Source of the DNA: Streptomyces actuosus
Lineage (GTDB): Bacteria > Actinomycetota > Actinomycetes > Streptomycetales > Streptomycetaceae
Assembly: GCF_016921115.1 (NCBI RefSeq)
Contig: NZ_JAFFZS010000006.1
Coordinates: forward strand, 62,001 to 126,000
Direction of reading: 5' to 3'
DNA length: 64,000 nucleotides
Within the stretch, counting starts at the first letter, position 1, and every line of letters begins with the position of its first letter. The position numbers were made by a program, and so were the translations under genes. This document shows positions 43,399 to 51,507 of this stretch, piece after piece. Below the pieces are notes generated by a model. It was not told the origin of the DNA and ran no database searches. It was given only the letters and a program-made list of their open reading frames with translations.

Positions 43399-43706
43399 CC
43401 GACGGTCGGCAGGAGAAGACCGCCGCGTGAGTGCGCCTCCGTGGGCGCAGGCGGATTCCTTCCGCACGCGGACCGAGCGGGACGGCTCGGCTACCCGCTC
43501 GTCCGCACAGGAGACGTGATACTTGAATGCCCGCGTCACGCGGGTGGCCACGATTCACACACTGTTTCGCCGGTTCGTGACTTCCTGGCGGGCCGACGAG
43601 AGGGGACGGCGCATTGCCCCGGCGGCGATGCGCCTTTCCCCGAGCCGCTCCCCAGGCGTCCTGTTCCTCCCCCGTCCGAAGGCGGGGGCTTCCTCGGAGG
43701 TTCCCG
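43399..43706. repeat. Possible IS605-type MITE remnant in a 308-bp gap
   Basis: Two hairpins bracket this stretch. CCCGCG-TCA-CGCGGG is at 43530-43544. At 43669-43688, CCCCCG pairs with CGGGGG inside the wider TTCCTCCCCCG...CGGGGGCTTCC pattern that resembles subterminal hairpins of IS200/IS605 elements. No transposase remains. The right hairpin sits just before the NUDIX ribosome site GGAGG (43696-43700) and could mask it. The assignment is by resemblance only. Confidence 0.35.
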
Positions 43707-44198
43707 ATGACCACTGCCGACTTCGCCGCCTACATCGCCTCGCTCCCCCGCGTGCTGGCCGGGGCCGCGGCCCTGTTCCGGGACGCAGAGGGCCGGGTGC
43801 TGCTCGTCGAGCCCAACTACCGGGAGGGCTGGGCACTGCCGGGCGGCACGATCGAGTCCGACGACGGCGAGACCCCACGGGAAGGGGCGCGCCGGGAGAC
43901 GCTGGAGGAGATCGGCCTGGACCGGCCGCTGGGCCGCCTGCTCGCGGTGGACTGGGTGCGCGGCCCGGGCCGGCCGCCCCTGGTGGCCTACCTGTACGAC
44001 GGCGGCGTCCTGGCCGAGGACGAGCTGAAGTCGATCCGCCTGCAGGAGGAGGAGCTGCTGTCCTGGCGGCTGGTGATGCCAGAGGACCTCACCGCCCACC
44101 TGCAGGGCTCGCTGGGCCGCCGGGTGCTGGCCGCGCTCGACGTCCTGACGGACGGCACCACCACCGCGGAGCTGGAGAACGGCCACCGCGTCGCCTGA
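43707..44198 (+). CDS. NUDIX hydrolase
   Basis: A 163-residue NUDIX protein. The Nudix box is seen as GGTIESDDGETPREGARRET followed by LEEIG (GX5EX7REUXEEXGU form), about residues 46-70. It hydrolyses a nucleoside diphosphate linked to another group, possibly ADP-ribose given the neighbouring ADP-ribosylglycohydrolase and sirtuin genes, though that link is inferred. GGAGG stands 6 bases before the ATG. Confidence 0.9.
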   Translation: MTTADFAAYIASLPRVLAGAAALFRDAEGRVLLVEPNYREGWALPGGTIESDDGETPREGARRETLEEIGLDRPLGRLLAVDWVRGPGRPPLVAYLYDGGVLAEDELKSIRLQEEELLSWRLVMPEDLTAHLQGSLGRRVLAALDVLTDGTTTAELENGHRVA

Positions 44199-44330
44199 CC
44201 CGGGCCGAGCGGTGCCACGCGGCCGCCGCCCGTGCCCTCCGCCCCTCGGCGAACCACCCTCGGTGCCGGTACGAACAGCCGGGACATATCCACTCGCTTG
44301 TGGGCGGGGCCGCGTCCTACCCTCGGCAGC

Positions 44331-44381
44331 ATGACCGAACCCCTCGTCGCCATCCTCAGCGGCGCCGGTGTCTCCACCGAC
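44331..44381 (+). pseudogene. Sirtuin gene, 5' fragment (17 codons)
   Basis: An ATG opens EPLVAILSGAGVSTD, the first half of the sirtuin NAD-binding motif GAGxSxxSGIPDYR. The frame then leaves sirtuin sequence (RGIPSKRPAPCTST) and stops near 44505. The missing remainder begins at 46981. Joined, the two parts give an uninterrupted sirtuin of about 243 residues, the usual size. Residues RGIP after the break still echo SGIP, so the exact joint is uncertain by about 12 bp. TACCCT 12 bp upstream would make the message leaderless. Confidence 0.85.
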
Positions 44382-44731
44382 AGGGGTATTCCGTCAAAGC
44401 GTCCTGCGCCTTGCACGAGCACCAGGAACTACGAGGCAGCTGGGGCCGACGTTCGTGCCTGGGCGTGGGCGGGGTCCAAGTCTTGGGAGAGCCTTCGGCA
44501 CGCATAGGTGCCGGTGGCCACATCACAACTGACGGACCGGGACGCACTGTGCGGCGGCCTGTACGCGCGGCCTGAGCCCGCGACACGTCTCTCTCCCTCC
44601 CCCGTTGCACCCGCCTGAGTTGAGCGGTCTGTCACACAGGTCCGCAACCGGAGTGGCGAGGTTTCGGTACGCCCCTCCCCAGTGACATGATCGATTGACT
44701 GTTCGAGGCAACGAGCTGAAGGGGGAACAGG

Positions 44732-45181
44732 TTGTCATTCGAGGAGGAGTGGGCCCAATTGAAGGCCGACGCCTTGGCGCGTCGGCAGACCGGCATGCAG
44801 ATCGACCAGCTGCCGGCAGACGGGGGCTCGGGGTCAGGCACCCCAGCCTCCGGGTCCCTGGTGGCCAAGGCCGAGTCGATCAATGGCAACGCGAATCTGC
44901 TGATCGAGATCGCGGGCTTCCTTCACGAGGGGCGGCCTGACGCCGAACTGACCACCATGGCCCGCGAACCCCGGACGCCTGAGGAGGTGGCCGAACAGGT
45001 GGCACGGTTCGCTGGATTCGCCGATGACCAGTACCTCGACGCAGTTGCCCTGTTCGCGGCGCTGTCCACCCGCCTGAGGACGACCGGCAGCGACTTCGTG
45101 AAGATCGACGACGACACAGCTCAGCGCTTCCTCGACGACGTCCTTCGCTACGGCCAGTACGTCGCCCCGGAGGCACGATGA
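44732..45181 (+). CDS. Small WXG-like protein of a Streptomyces secretion-associated family
   Basis: A 149-residue soluble helical protein opening SFEEEWAQLKADALARRQT, then a Gly/Ser linker (residues about 30-45) and two amphipathic helical regions. The opening resembles a family of Streptomyces proteins encoded as the first of a pair with a longer WXG-like protein and tentatively linked to type VII-like secretion. The start is TTG with AAGGGGG 7-8 bases before it. Its stop overlaps the next ATG by 4 bp. A role as chaperone or partner of the next protein is inferred. Confidence 0.6.
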   Translation: MSFEEEWAQLKADALARRQTGMQIDQLPADGGSGSGTPASGSLVAKAESINGNANLLIEIAGFLHEGRPDAELTTMAREPRTPEEVAEQVARFAGFADDQYLDAVALFAALSTRLRTTGSDFVKIDDDTAQRFLDDVLRYGQYVAPEAR

Positions 45182-46566
45182 GCATCGGCATCAGCCACCG
45201 CAAGGACGTCGAGTTCCTGGAAAGCTGCAACCCGCCCCTCGTCGAACGGAACGCGGACGAGTACAAGCGCCTGCACGACCTGCTCGTGGCGGTCGCCCCC
45301 TCCGCCGAGCGGGCCGAGAAGCACACGCAGTGGAAGAGTGAGGGCAGTCAGCACTACGAGGCCCGACTCGCCGAGGGGCGCAGACTCATCGCGCAACTGG
45401 CCGAGGGCTACGACAAAGCCGCCAGCGCCCTGCGCAGCTACGCCTGCGCGCTGGAGGTGGCCAAGGCCCACTACTCCAACGGCAAGGCGAACGAGCAGGC
45501 CCTCGCGACACTGATCCACACCAAGGGCACGGCGATCACCCGCGAAGCCCAGGAAGCGGAGCCGATGCGCCAGTGGGAGGACATGCGGGCCACCACCGGT
45601 GTCATGGACTTCTTGGCCGAACTCACCATGGACGTCGACGACATCCGCGATGATGCGAACCGGCTGCACGACGCCGCCGGCGGGGACTTCCACCTGGCGA
45701 AGACCACTGAGCACGAGGCACGGGAGATCTGCGTCCACGAACTCAAGCAGGCCTACGACCTGCTGCCGGACTTTCGCATGGGTTTCATCCAACGCGTCGA
45801 CATCGTCTCCGCGGTCTCGGAGCTGCGGCGGGAAGCGGCCGAGGCGAGCACCAACCCGCTGACGCGGCTGCCCGGCAGCGGCCCCAAGCAGGACTACTAC
45901 CCCATCGCCGGGAACGAGATCGTCTCTCCGACACTGCGCGACATCCGCCTCCAGGTCGCCAGCCTCCCCGGAGCGAAGGACAGTTACTGGAGCCCGCCCT
46001 CCAACGCCCAGGAGCGCGCTGAGTGGATCGCCGCGAACAAGGAGATCATCAAGGCAGCGGCACGGAACTCTGGGCTGCCGCCGGACATGGTCGCCGGCAT
46101 CGCCTGGCAGGAGATCGGTGGCCAGCCCGGCATCCTCGACGACATCACCGACACCATCCGCGAACAGGCGGACTCTCCGTTGAGCCCGATCGCCCCCGAG
46201 AGCCTGCCTTGGCGTCTCGGCGGCGACCCCGACAACACATCCATGGGGCCCATAGCCATCCAAGTGCGACGCGGCGCCGAGGTCCTCGGCTACGACCCCG
46301 ACAACCTCACCGACCAACAGCGCGGCATGGTGGAGGAGGCCCTCCAAGACCCCGGGCAGAACATCTTCATCGCCTCGGAGTACCTGGCCCAGCTCAAGGC
46401 GGAGAGCGAGTTCGCCGACGTACCGCCGGAGGGGATGACAGCGGCCCAATACCAGGAGCTCGCCGCGCGTTACAACGGTGGCCCGTACTGGCAGACCGAT
46501 GACGCCCAGGCCTACGGGCGTGGCTTCACTAACAACCTGGACGAGGCAAGGAACGCACTGCGCTGA
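45178..46566 (+). CDS. WXG-like protein with C-terminal lysozyme/transglycosylase-fold domain
   Basis: A 462-residue protein with no signal peptide. Residues 1-230 are helical and charged (ESCNPPLVERNADEYKRLHD, YDKAASALRSYACALEVAK), like the N-terminal halves of WXG/LXG-type effectors. Residues about 285-462 look like an SLT/lysozyme fold. VAGIAWQEIGG places the likely catalytic Glu at about 312, SMGPIAIQVRRG is a core helix and ARYNGGPYW (about 431) matches the AxYNxGP motif of transglycosylases. It may cut peptidoglycan, either as a secreted effector or as a wall-remodelling factor. It is coupled to both neighbours by overlaps. Confidence 0.65.
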   Translation: MSIGISHRKDVEFLESCNPPLVERNADEYKRLHDLLVAVAPSAERAEKHTQWKSEGSQHYEARLAEGRRLIAQLAEGYDKAASALRSYACALEVAKAHYSNGKANEQALATLIHTKGTAITREAQEAEPMRQWEDMRATTGVMDFLAELTMDVDDIRDDANRLHDAAGGDFHLAKTTEHEAREICVHELKQAYDLLPDFRMGFIQRVDIVSAVSELRREAAEASTNPLTRLPGSGPKQDYYPIAGNEIVSPTLRDIRLQVASLPGAKDSYWSPPSNAQERAEWIAANKEIIKAAARNSGLPPDMVAGIAWQEIGGQPGILDDITDTIREQADSPLSPIAPESLPWRLGGDPDNTSMGPIAIQVRRGAEVLGYDPDNLTDQQRGMVEEALQDPGQNIFIASEYLAQLKAESEFADVPPEGMTAAQYQELAARYNGGPYWQTDDAQAYGRGFTNNLDEARNALR

Positions 46567-46877
46567 TGACCCGCCCTTCCCACCCGGACAACGATCGCGG
46601 CGGCCTTCGCCTGGTCCTCGCCGTACCACTGAGCCTGCTCACCCTCATCGCCGTGTACTTCTGCTGGACCGCCCTGACCATCCGTCCGTCAGGCTCCTGG
46701 GACCACGACGCATACGCCGGCATCGTCCTGTCTTGCGTGCTGACGATCGGGGCTGCCGGTGCGGCGACGGGTTTGTGGCTGCTGCCGTCGGTGCGGCGGG
46801 TCATGGGGTGGGGGTGGGTGGTTCCTGCCGTGGTGCTCGGGGTTGTGGCGGGCGTGCGATGGGGCTTGGGCGGCTAG
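46566..46877 (+). CDS. Three-TM membrane protein, possible immunity/partner
   Basis: A 103-residue protein with three predicted membrane helices (about 14-36, 52-73 and 79-98; for example VLAVPLSLLTLIAVYF and WVVPAVVLGVVAGVRW). It matches no family I recognise. Its start overlaps the preceding stop by one base (TGATG), so it is made together with the lysozyme-fold protein. A membrane protein in this position could be an immunity factor or an anchor; neither is shown. Confidence 0.65.
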   Translation: MTRPSHPDNDRGGLRLVLAVPLSLLTLIAVYFCWTALTIRPSGSWDHDAYAGIVLSCVLTIGAAGAATGLWLLPSVRRVMGWGWVVPAVVLGVVAGVRWGLGG

Positions 46878-46926
46878 GGACCACTACCGCCCCGTTCAGC
46901 GCGTCACGTGATGGCCATCGCCTCCT

Positions 46927-47661
46927 ATGAACGCTCCGCGCCGGAACGACGACATGTTACGTCTGCCAATGCCTTGCGACTCCGGGATCCCTGACTATCG
47001 CGGTCCCAACGGGCTGTGGCGTCGGGATCCCGAGGCGGTGAAGCTCGTCACCTACGAGTACTACATGGCGGATCCGGAGATCCGGCGGCGTTCCTGGCAG
47101 ATGCGGCGGGGGAACCGCACGCTCAAGGCCGAGCCGAACGCGGCGCACCGGGCCGTGGCCGAGCTGGAGCGGACCGGGGGGCCGGTGCGGGTGATCACGC
47201 AGAACGTGGACGGGCTGCACCAGCTCGCCGGGATGCCTGCCCGCAAGGTGCTCGAACTGCACGGCAGCGCCCGGAGCGTGGTGTGTACGAGGTGTCATGA
47301 GCGCGGATCCATGGAGGACGCGCTCGCACGGGTCGAGGCCGGGGAGCCCGATCCGCCGTGCCTGGAGTGCGGCGGGATCCTGAAGTCGGCGACGGTGATG
47401 TTCGGCGAGCGGCTCGACCCGGTGGTGCTGGGCGAGGCCGTCGCGATCAGCAAGGCCTGCCAGGTGTTCTTCGCCGTCGGCAGCAGCCTCCAGGTCCAGC
47501 CGGCCGCGGGGCTGGCCGGGGTCGCCGCCGATCACGGGGCTCGGCTCGTCGTCGTCAACGCCGAGCCGACACCGTACGACGAGCTCGCGGACGAGGTCGT
47601 ACGGGAGCCGATCGGCACCGTACTCCCGAAGCTGCTGAGCGACCTGGATGGTCGGCGCTGA
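46927..47661 (+). pseudogene. Sirtuin (NAD-dependent deacylase), 3' portion of split gene
   Basis: Sirtuin sequence resumes at 46981 with SGIPDYRGPNGLWRRDPEA and continues in frame to the end. It includes the catalytic ITQNVDGLHQLAG and ELHGSA (His), the zinc pairs CTRCHE and CLECGG, and FAVGSSLQVQPAAGL. The first 18 codons from the ATG at 46927 belong to the inserted cassette and replace GAGVSTD of the NAD site. A protein could still be made but lacks half of the Rossmann signature, so deacylase activity is doubtful. Confidence 0.85.
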
Positions 47662-47730
47662 GGACCACGGGGTGGCGGGCCGCCGCCGGCCGGCGGATTC
47701 CGCGCCCGTCACCTCGGCGGTGTGCACGGC

Positions 47731-47762
47731 CGCCCGTACCTGCCGGCGCGCAGGTACGGGCG
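47731..47762. terminator. Bidirectional terminator between sirtuin and DUF1996 genes
   Basis: CGCCCGTACCTGC (47731-47743) and GCAGGTACGGGCG (47750-47762) form a perfect 13-bp stem with a 6-base loop between two convergent genes. Confidence 0.8.
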
Positions 47763-47796
47763 TTCTCGCGCGTGGGCTCTTGCCCGTGACGTCACC

Positions 47797-49902
47797 TCAC
47801 GCGGAGCGCCGCCGCCGTTTGGCGAGCAGAAGCACCGAACCGGCGATCATGAGCGTCCCGCCGACCACGGCGGGCCACAGGGTCGTGCCGGTCTCGGCCA
47901 GATCACCCGCGACCGTCTGCGTTTCGGTCTGCGGCTCCGTGGAGGAAGAACCGCCACCGGGGGGCGACGCGACCGACGACGCCTCGGGCTCGGCCGTCCC
48001 GGTGACCTGGCTGTCGTCCGAGCCGTTCTGGGATGCCTCTGCGGGCTCGTCCTCCTGTCCGCCCGACGAGGGGGCCTTGTCCTGCTGCTCGCCCGACGAA
48101 GGCGCCTTGTCCTGCTGCTCGCCCGACGAAGGCGCCATGTCCTGCTGCTCACCCGACGAAGGCGCCTTGTCCTGCTGGTAGGCCGGGGAGGACGCCTTGT
48201 CCGCCCTGGGGGCCGCGCTCGGGGCGGTGGTCGAGTCGCCGCGCGACGGTTCGGTTGCCCGCGTGCCGGCCGATGCCTGCGGCGGGTTCATGCCCCCGGA
48301 GGTGTCGTGGTTCATGCCGTCCTGGCCGCCCCCGGATGCGGTACCCGCGTCAACGGTCGCCTTCGGTTCAACGGTCGCCGCCGGCTTGTCCTGTGGCTGT
48401 TCATCGACTCCGGTGCCGCACTGCCGGCCGTTGTTGATGCAGTCGACCACCTTGTTCATCAGATCGCCGTCCATGACGCTGATGAAGTCGTCGTGGTCGG
48501 TGATCGCCTTGTGCAGCTCGGCCTGGAACCCGTCGACGGCGAACGGATTCTTCACCTGACCGTTCTCGATGGTCGGCGTCGGAACGTCGTACACCAGCCG
48601 CATCGTCAGCTGCGGAATCGCCTCGAAGCCGTTCTGGCAGTTGCCCTCGGCGTCGGCGAAGGCGACGTGCGAGCGGTGGTTGGCGCTGTCGATGTTCCGG
48701 CCGTCCCAGCAGCTCTGGAAGGCGAACGAGCGGACCACGCCGCTGCCCTGGGGACACAGCGGATACTTGTCCGTCAGCTGCACCTTGTCCTCGAAGCCGG
48801 TGCAGCTCCAGTGCGCGTTGGCATTCGCCGTGCCGTTGCTGAACGCCTTGGCGTCACCGGTGATGATGCGCAGGAACTTCGGCATCGCGACGACCTTGCT
48901 CGTCGGGCTGCCGACATACTTGATCTCGGCCGTCTTCGCCTTGAGGATCCTGCCCGCGTTGCCCTCCGCCCCGCCGCCGAGCTTGTTGTCGTCGAACTCC
49001 TTGTTGCCGTCCTGCAGTCGCAGAACCGGCCAGTAGTAGGCCGACTTGTCGTCCTGTTCGGAGCAGCTGGTGGTGGCGGCGGCCAGGTCCTGGTCCTTGG
49101 AGAAGGCGTTGACGTCCTGGTTGCCCACATAGTCGTGCGTGTGGTGGGCGCCGTTGTTCACACCGGGCGCCACGATCAGGTTGTCGGTGTTGAAGTTGTT
49201 GTTCTCGTTGACACCGCAGGAGACGCTGAACGTGCCGATCGAGGCACTGCCGTTGGGCTGCGGCGCCGGCTGGACGTTGGGCCGGACCTTGGTGATGTCG
49301 ACGAAGTCGTCCGCCACCGGACCGTTGCCGGCCTGCCCGCCGATGTTCTGCTGCCCGCCGTTGTTGTTCTGCCCCTGCTCACCACCCGGCTGCTGGTCGC
49401 CGTTGTTCTGGCCGGCATCGGCCCGCACCTGATCGGCGGCCACTGCAGTGCAGTTCGCGAGTTCCTTCAGCGAGTCGTCGAAGGTGCCGCCGACGCGCTC
49501 GATGTCCATCCTGATCCTGTCGATCACCGCGGACCGCTTGTCCTTCAGCGGACCGAGGATCGCGTTCTGCACGAACGACGTGTCACCTGCCTGTGCCTGG
49601 CGCGTGGACGCCAGCCTCGCGTAGGCCTCGTTGACCTGCTTGTCGAGGTTCGCCAGCTCCATGTCGACGCCGGCCCGTGCCTTGTGCGGCACGTCCGCCA
49701 ACTGCTGGCCGACGTCCGGACACTTGATTGTCGCTATCTGGGCCGCAGCGGCCTTCGTCCGGTTCTGCCCGGAGTCGTTCGTCTCGTGCGCCGAAGCATA
49801 GAAGTTCGCCGCTACGAGCCCCCCTCCGCCCATGATCAGCGCGACCGATGCGAAGGTGGCGCGCCGTGCGCCGGTAGGTCGTCTGCGTGCGTTGCGTCTC
49901 AC
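47797..49902 (-). CDS. DUF1996 protein with LAETG sortase signal
   Basis: A 701-residue surface protein. It has an N-terminal signal segment ([20 protein letters not shown]), a helical region to about 130 and an Asn/Gln-rich linker. The DUF1996 domain (about 190-510) contains [21 protein letters not shown] and NHRSHVAF. Then comes a Ser/Pro/Gln-rich stalk with four ten-residue repeats ([10 protein letters not shown]). It ends LAETG, a hydrophobic stretch and KRRRRSA. LAxTG is the signal of class E sortases, so it is probably linked covalently to the cell wall. The start is GTG with GGAG 8 bases before it. Confidence 0.88.
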   Translation of the reverse strand: MRRNARRRPTGARRATFASVALIMGGGGLVAANFYASAHETNDSGQNRTKAAAAQIATIKCPDVGQQLADVPHKARAGVDMELANLDKQVNEAYARLASTRQAQAGDTSFVQNAILGPLKDKRSAVIDRIRMDIERVGGTFDDSLKELANCTAVAADQVRADAGQNNGDQQPGGEQGQNNNGGQQNIGGQAGNGPVADDFVDITKVRPNVQPAPQPNGSASIGTFSVSCGVNENNNFNTDNLIVAPGVNNGAHHTHDYVGNQDVNAFSKDQDLAAATTSCSEQDDKSAYYWPVLRLQDGNKEFDDNKLGGGAEGNAGRILKAKTAEIKYVGSPTSKVVAMPKFLRIITGDAKAFSNGTANANAHWSCTGFEDKVQLTDKYPLCPQGSGVVRSFAFQSCWDGRNIDSANHRSHVAFADAEGNCQNGFEAIPQLTMRLVYDVPTPTIENGQVKNPFAVDGFQAELHKAITDHDDFISVMDGDLMNKVVDCINNGRQCGTGVDEQPQDKPAATVEPKATVDAGTASGGGQDGMNHDTSGGMNPPQASAGTRATEPSRGDSTTAPSAAPRADKASSPAYQQDKAPSSGEQQDMAPSSGEQQDKAPSSGEQQDKAPSSGGQEDEPAEASQNGSDDSQVTGTAEPEASSVASPPGGGSSSTEPQTETQTVAGDLAETGTTLWPAVVGGTLMIAGSVLLLAKRRRRSA
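48061..48180. repeat. Four tandem 30-bp coding repeats
   Basis: Units begin at 48061, 48091, 48121 and 48151 and encode [10 protein letters not shown], with one DM variant, in the stalk of the DUF1996 protein. High identity implies recent expansion by slippage. Confidence 0.95.
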
Positions 49903-50311
49903 GAAAATACTCCTACGCGTCGTGCTGCCCCGGAATGACGGTCAAAGTGAAGACCTTCCATGTCCTACGCAGACGACCCCGGCAGCGTTCAAACGCCCCA
50001 CGAATTCATGACGGTTTCGTTGCGCGCGGCGACCGGAGCGCAGCGCGGTGCGGGTGGGACCGGGCGAAGCGGGCGGGCCGACCGGTGGCCGTCCGCGGCG
50101 ACGAAACCGGCATCCCCTCCGCCCACGACGTGTGACTCCGAAGTCCCCGGCGACCGCGGTCTCCGAGCGCCCCGGCGGTGGGACCCGAGGCGGTGCGACT
50201 CCGGACGTACGCGCGCTGCATGGGCCATGCGGAGATGCGCCGACACTCCTGGCGGATCCGATCGGTGGTGACGGTGTACCTGTTCGGTGGCCGACCGGCC
50301 GGCGCTGAGAG
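49903..50311. other. 409-bp gap, no gene recognised
   Basis: It lies between the start of the DUF1996 gene and the end of the INNVxGDQ gene. It should hold the DUF1996 promoter; the first 80 bp are relatively AT-richer. The 50180-50310 stretch has open frames but no ribosome site or recognisable protein. Confidence 0.4.
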
Positions 50312-50698
50312 CTACCCCGCGAGGGCGTGGAGGACGGAGTCGCCGATCGGGCCGAGCCAGGCAGCGAACGAGGACAGCACCCCCGCGAGGGTCCCGCCGG
50401 CGGTGACCACGGCGCCCGCCGTCTTCACCAGCCCGGTGATCCGAGCCAGGCGCTGGGCCACGGTGGGCCGGTCGGGAGACGGGGAACCGAGTTCGGCGTC
50501 GAGGGAGTCGACCTCGTCGTTCACCTGCCTCGCGACATCGGGCGGGAGTCCGAGACGGTCGATCTCCGTGCGCAGCAGGCCGAGCAGGGCCTGCGGATCC
50601 ATGACCGTCGTGAAGTCGCCGTGCTGGCCGCCGTGGATGGTCTGGTCACCGGCGACGTTGTTGATGTTGCCTTGCTGGCTGCCGATGTTGAAGGTCAC
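50312..50698 (-). CDS. Small INNVxGDQ-motif protein with hydrophobic C-terminus
   Basis: A 128-residue protein. Residues 2-25 form a Gly/Asn/Gln motif (FNIGSQQGNINNVAGDQ, then TIHGGQHG). A helical region follows (about 33-85, LGLLRTEIDRLGLPPDVARQ), then a hydrophobic C-terminal stretch (about 90-126, VKTAGAVVTAGGTLAGVLSS). The start is GTG at 50698 with GAGAGGA before it. It lies 20 bp after the FHA gene, which carries a related motif, so the two form an operon. The motif resembles short amyloid or beta-solenoid motifs of bacterial signalling pairs; the function is unknown. Confidence 0.7.
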   Translation of the reverse strand: MTFNIGSQQGNINNVAGDQTIHGGQHGDFTTVMDPQALLGLLRTEIDRLGLPPDVARQVNDEVDSLDAELGSPSPDRPTVAQRLARITGLVKTAGAVVTAGGTLAGVLSSFAAWLGPIGDSVLHALAG

Positions 50699-50718
50699 CG
50701 CAGTTCCTCTCGCGTGCG

Positions 50719-51507
50719 TCAGTGCCGGCGCGCCGCGGCATCGAACGAGCGCCGGCGCGCTGCGGTGACGATGTGCATCACCAGCCCGATCGCCATCAGG
50801 AGAAGGCCGGCGGCCGCGGCTGCCCAACCGATGAGGAACACCGGAATGCCGTTGATGTCCGCGCCGAACATGTCCCCCGGGTCGGGCCACTTGTTGGGGT
50901 CCTGGGGTATGGGATCACCGATGTGGCCCATGAAGCGCAGGATTCCCCAGGCGAAGACGGCGAAGCCGGCCAGGAAGATCACCAGACCGATGAGGATGAG
51001 CCTGCGAGCCCTGGTGCGGGCCGCAGCGATGTGGCGGAGGAAGCTCTCCTGCCGTTGATCGATGTACTGGTCGCCGCCGACGTTGTTGATGCTTGCGCCG
51101 TACTGGCGGCCCACATCGAACCGACGCGTGCCGTGCGCGGCGGGCATCAGAGCCGTGGCCCCCCTCGTCCCTTGCCGGAGTGGGGCGTTGCGGGGCCACT
51201 CGTACCGGAGGCTCACCGTTCCCAAGGTGAGTACGTCTCCGTCGTGGAGCGTCCACGGAGCGCGGACCGGGCGGTCGTTCACCAGGGTGCCGTTGGCGGA
51301 CCCCAGGTCCTCCAGGACCACCTGCGCGCCCGAGCGGTTCAGCACGGCGTGCCTGCCGCTCACATACGGGTCGTCGATCCTCATGTCGCAGCCCGGGTCC
51401 CGGCCCAGGACGGATCGGACGCCGGCCAGATGATGGGGGGCACCCTGGAGATGCGCAGGGTGAATGACCGTCAGCTGGGGATCGGAGCAGTCAGGACGGC
51501 TCGCCAT
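50719..51507 (-). CDS. FHA-domain membrane protein with INNVxGDQ motif
   Basis: A 262-residue protein. The N-terminal FHA phosphothreonine-binding domain (about 10-100) has GRDPGCDMRI, the phosphopeptide loop VSGRHAVL and GSANGTLVND. A short motif YGASINNVGGDQYIDQRQ follows (about 135-150), then two membrane helices (about 165-190, LILIGLVIFLAGFAVFAWG, and about 220-245, LIGWAAAAAGLLLMAIGLVM). FHA domains bind proteins phosphorylated by Ser/Thr kinases. The motif shared with the next gene suggests the two proteins interact. The ATG at 51507 was chosen from the family N-terminus; an upstream in-frame ATG lies at 51561. Confidence 0.83.
   Translation of the reverse strand: MASRPDCSDPQLTVIHPAHLQGAPHHLAGVRSVLGRDPGCDMRIDDPYVSGRHAVLNRSGAQVVLEDLGSANGTLVNDRPVRAPWTLHDGDVLTLGTVSLRYEWPRNAPLRQGTRGATALMPAAHGTRRFDVGRQYGASINNVGGDQYIDQRQESFLRHIAAARTRARRLILIGLVIFLAGFAVFAWGILRFMGHIGDPIPQDPNKWPDPGDMFGADINGIPVFLIGWAAAAAGLLLMAIGLVMHIVTAARRRSFDAAARRH

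Larger units (their letters stand above)
44382..46980 (+). mobile_element. Three-gene cassette inserted in the sirtuin gene
   Basis: About 2.6 kb separates the two in-phase halves of a sirtuin gene. It carries three overlapping genes plus about 350 bp of non-coding left flank. CGAC occurs at both joints (44378-44381 and 46977-46980), a possible 4-bp target duplication. There is no recombinase, transposase or clear terminal inverted repeat, so the mechanism of entry is unknown. The coding part looks slightly less GC-biased than the neighbours. Confidence 0.75.

Noticed and set aside
44382-46980. Terminal inverted repeats of the sirtuin-inserted cassette (GGTATT / GGCATT)
   Set aside because: Only about six of eight bases match by eye, no better than chance; a transposon identity is not supported.
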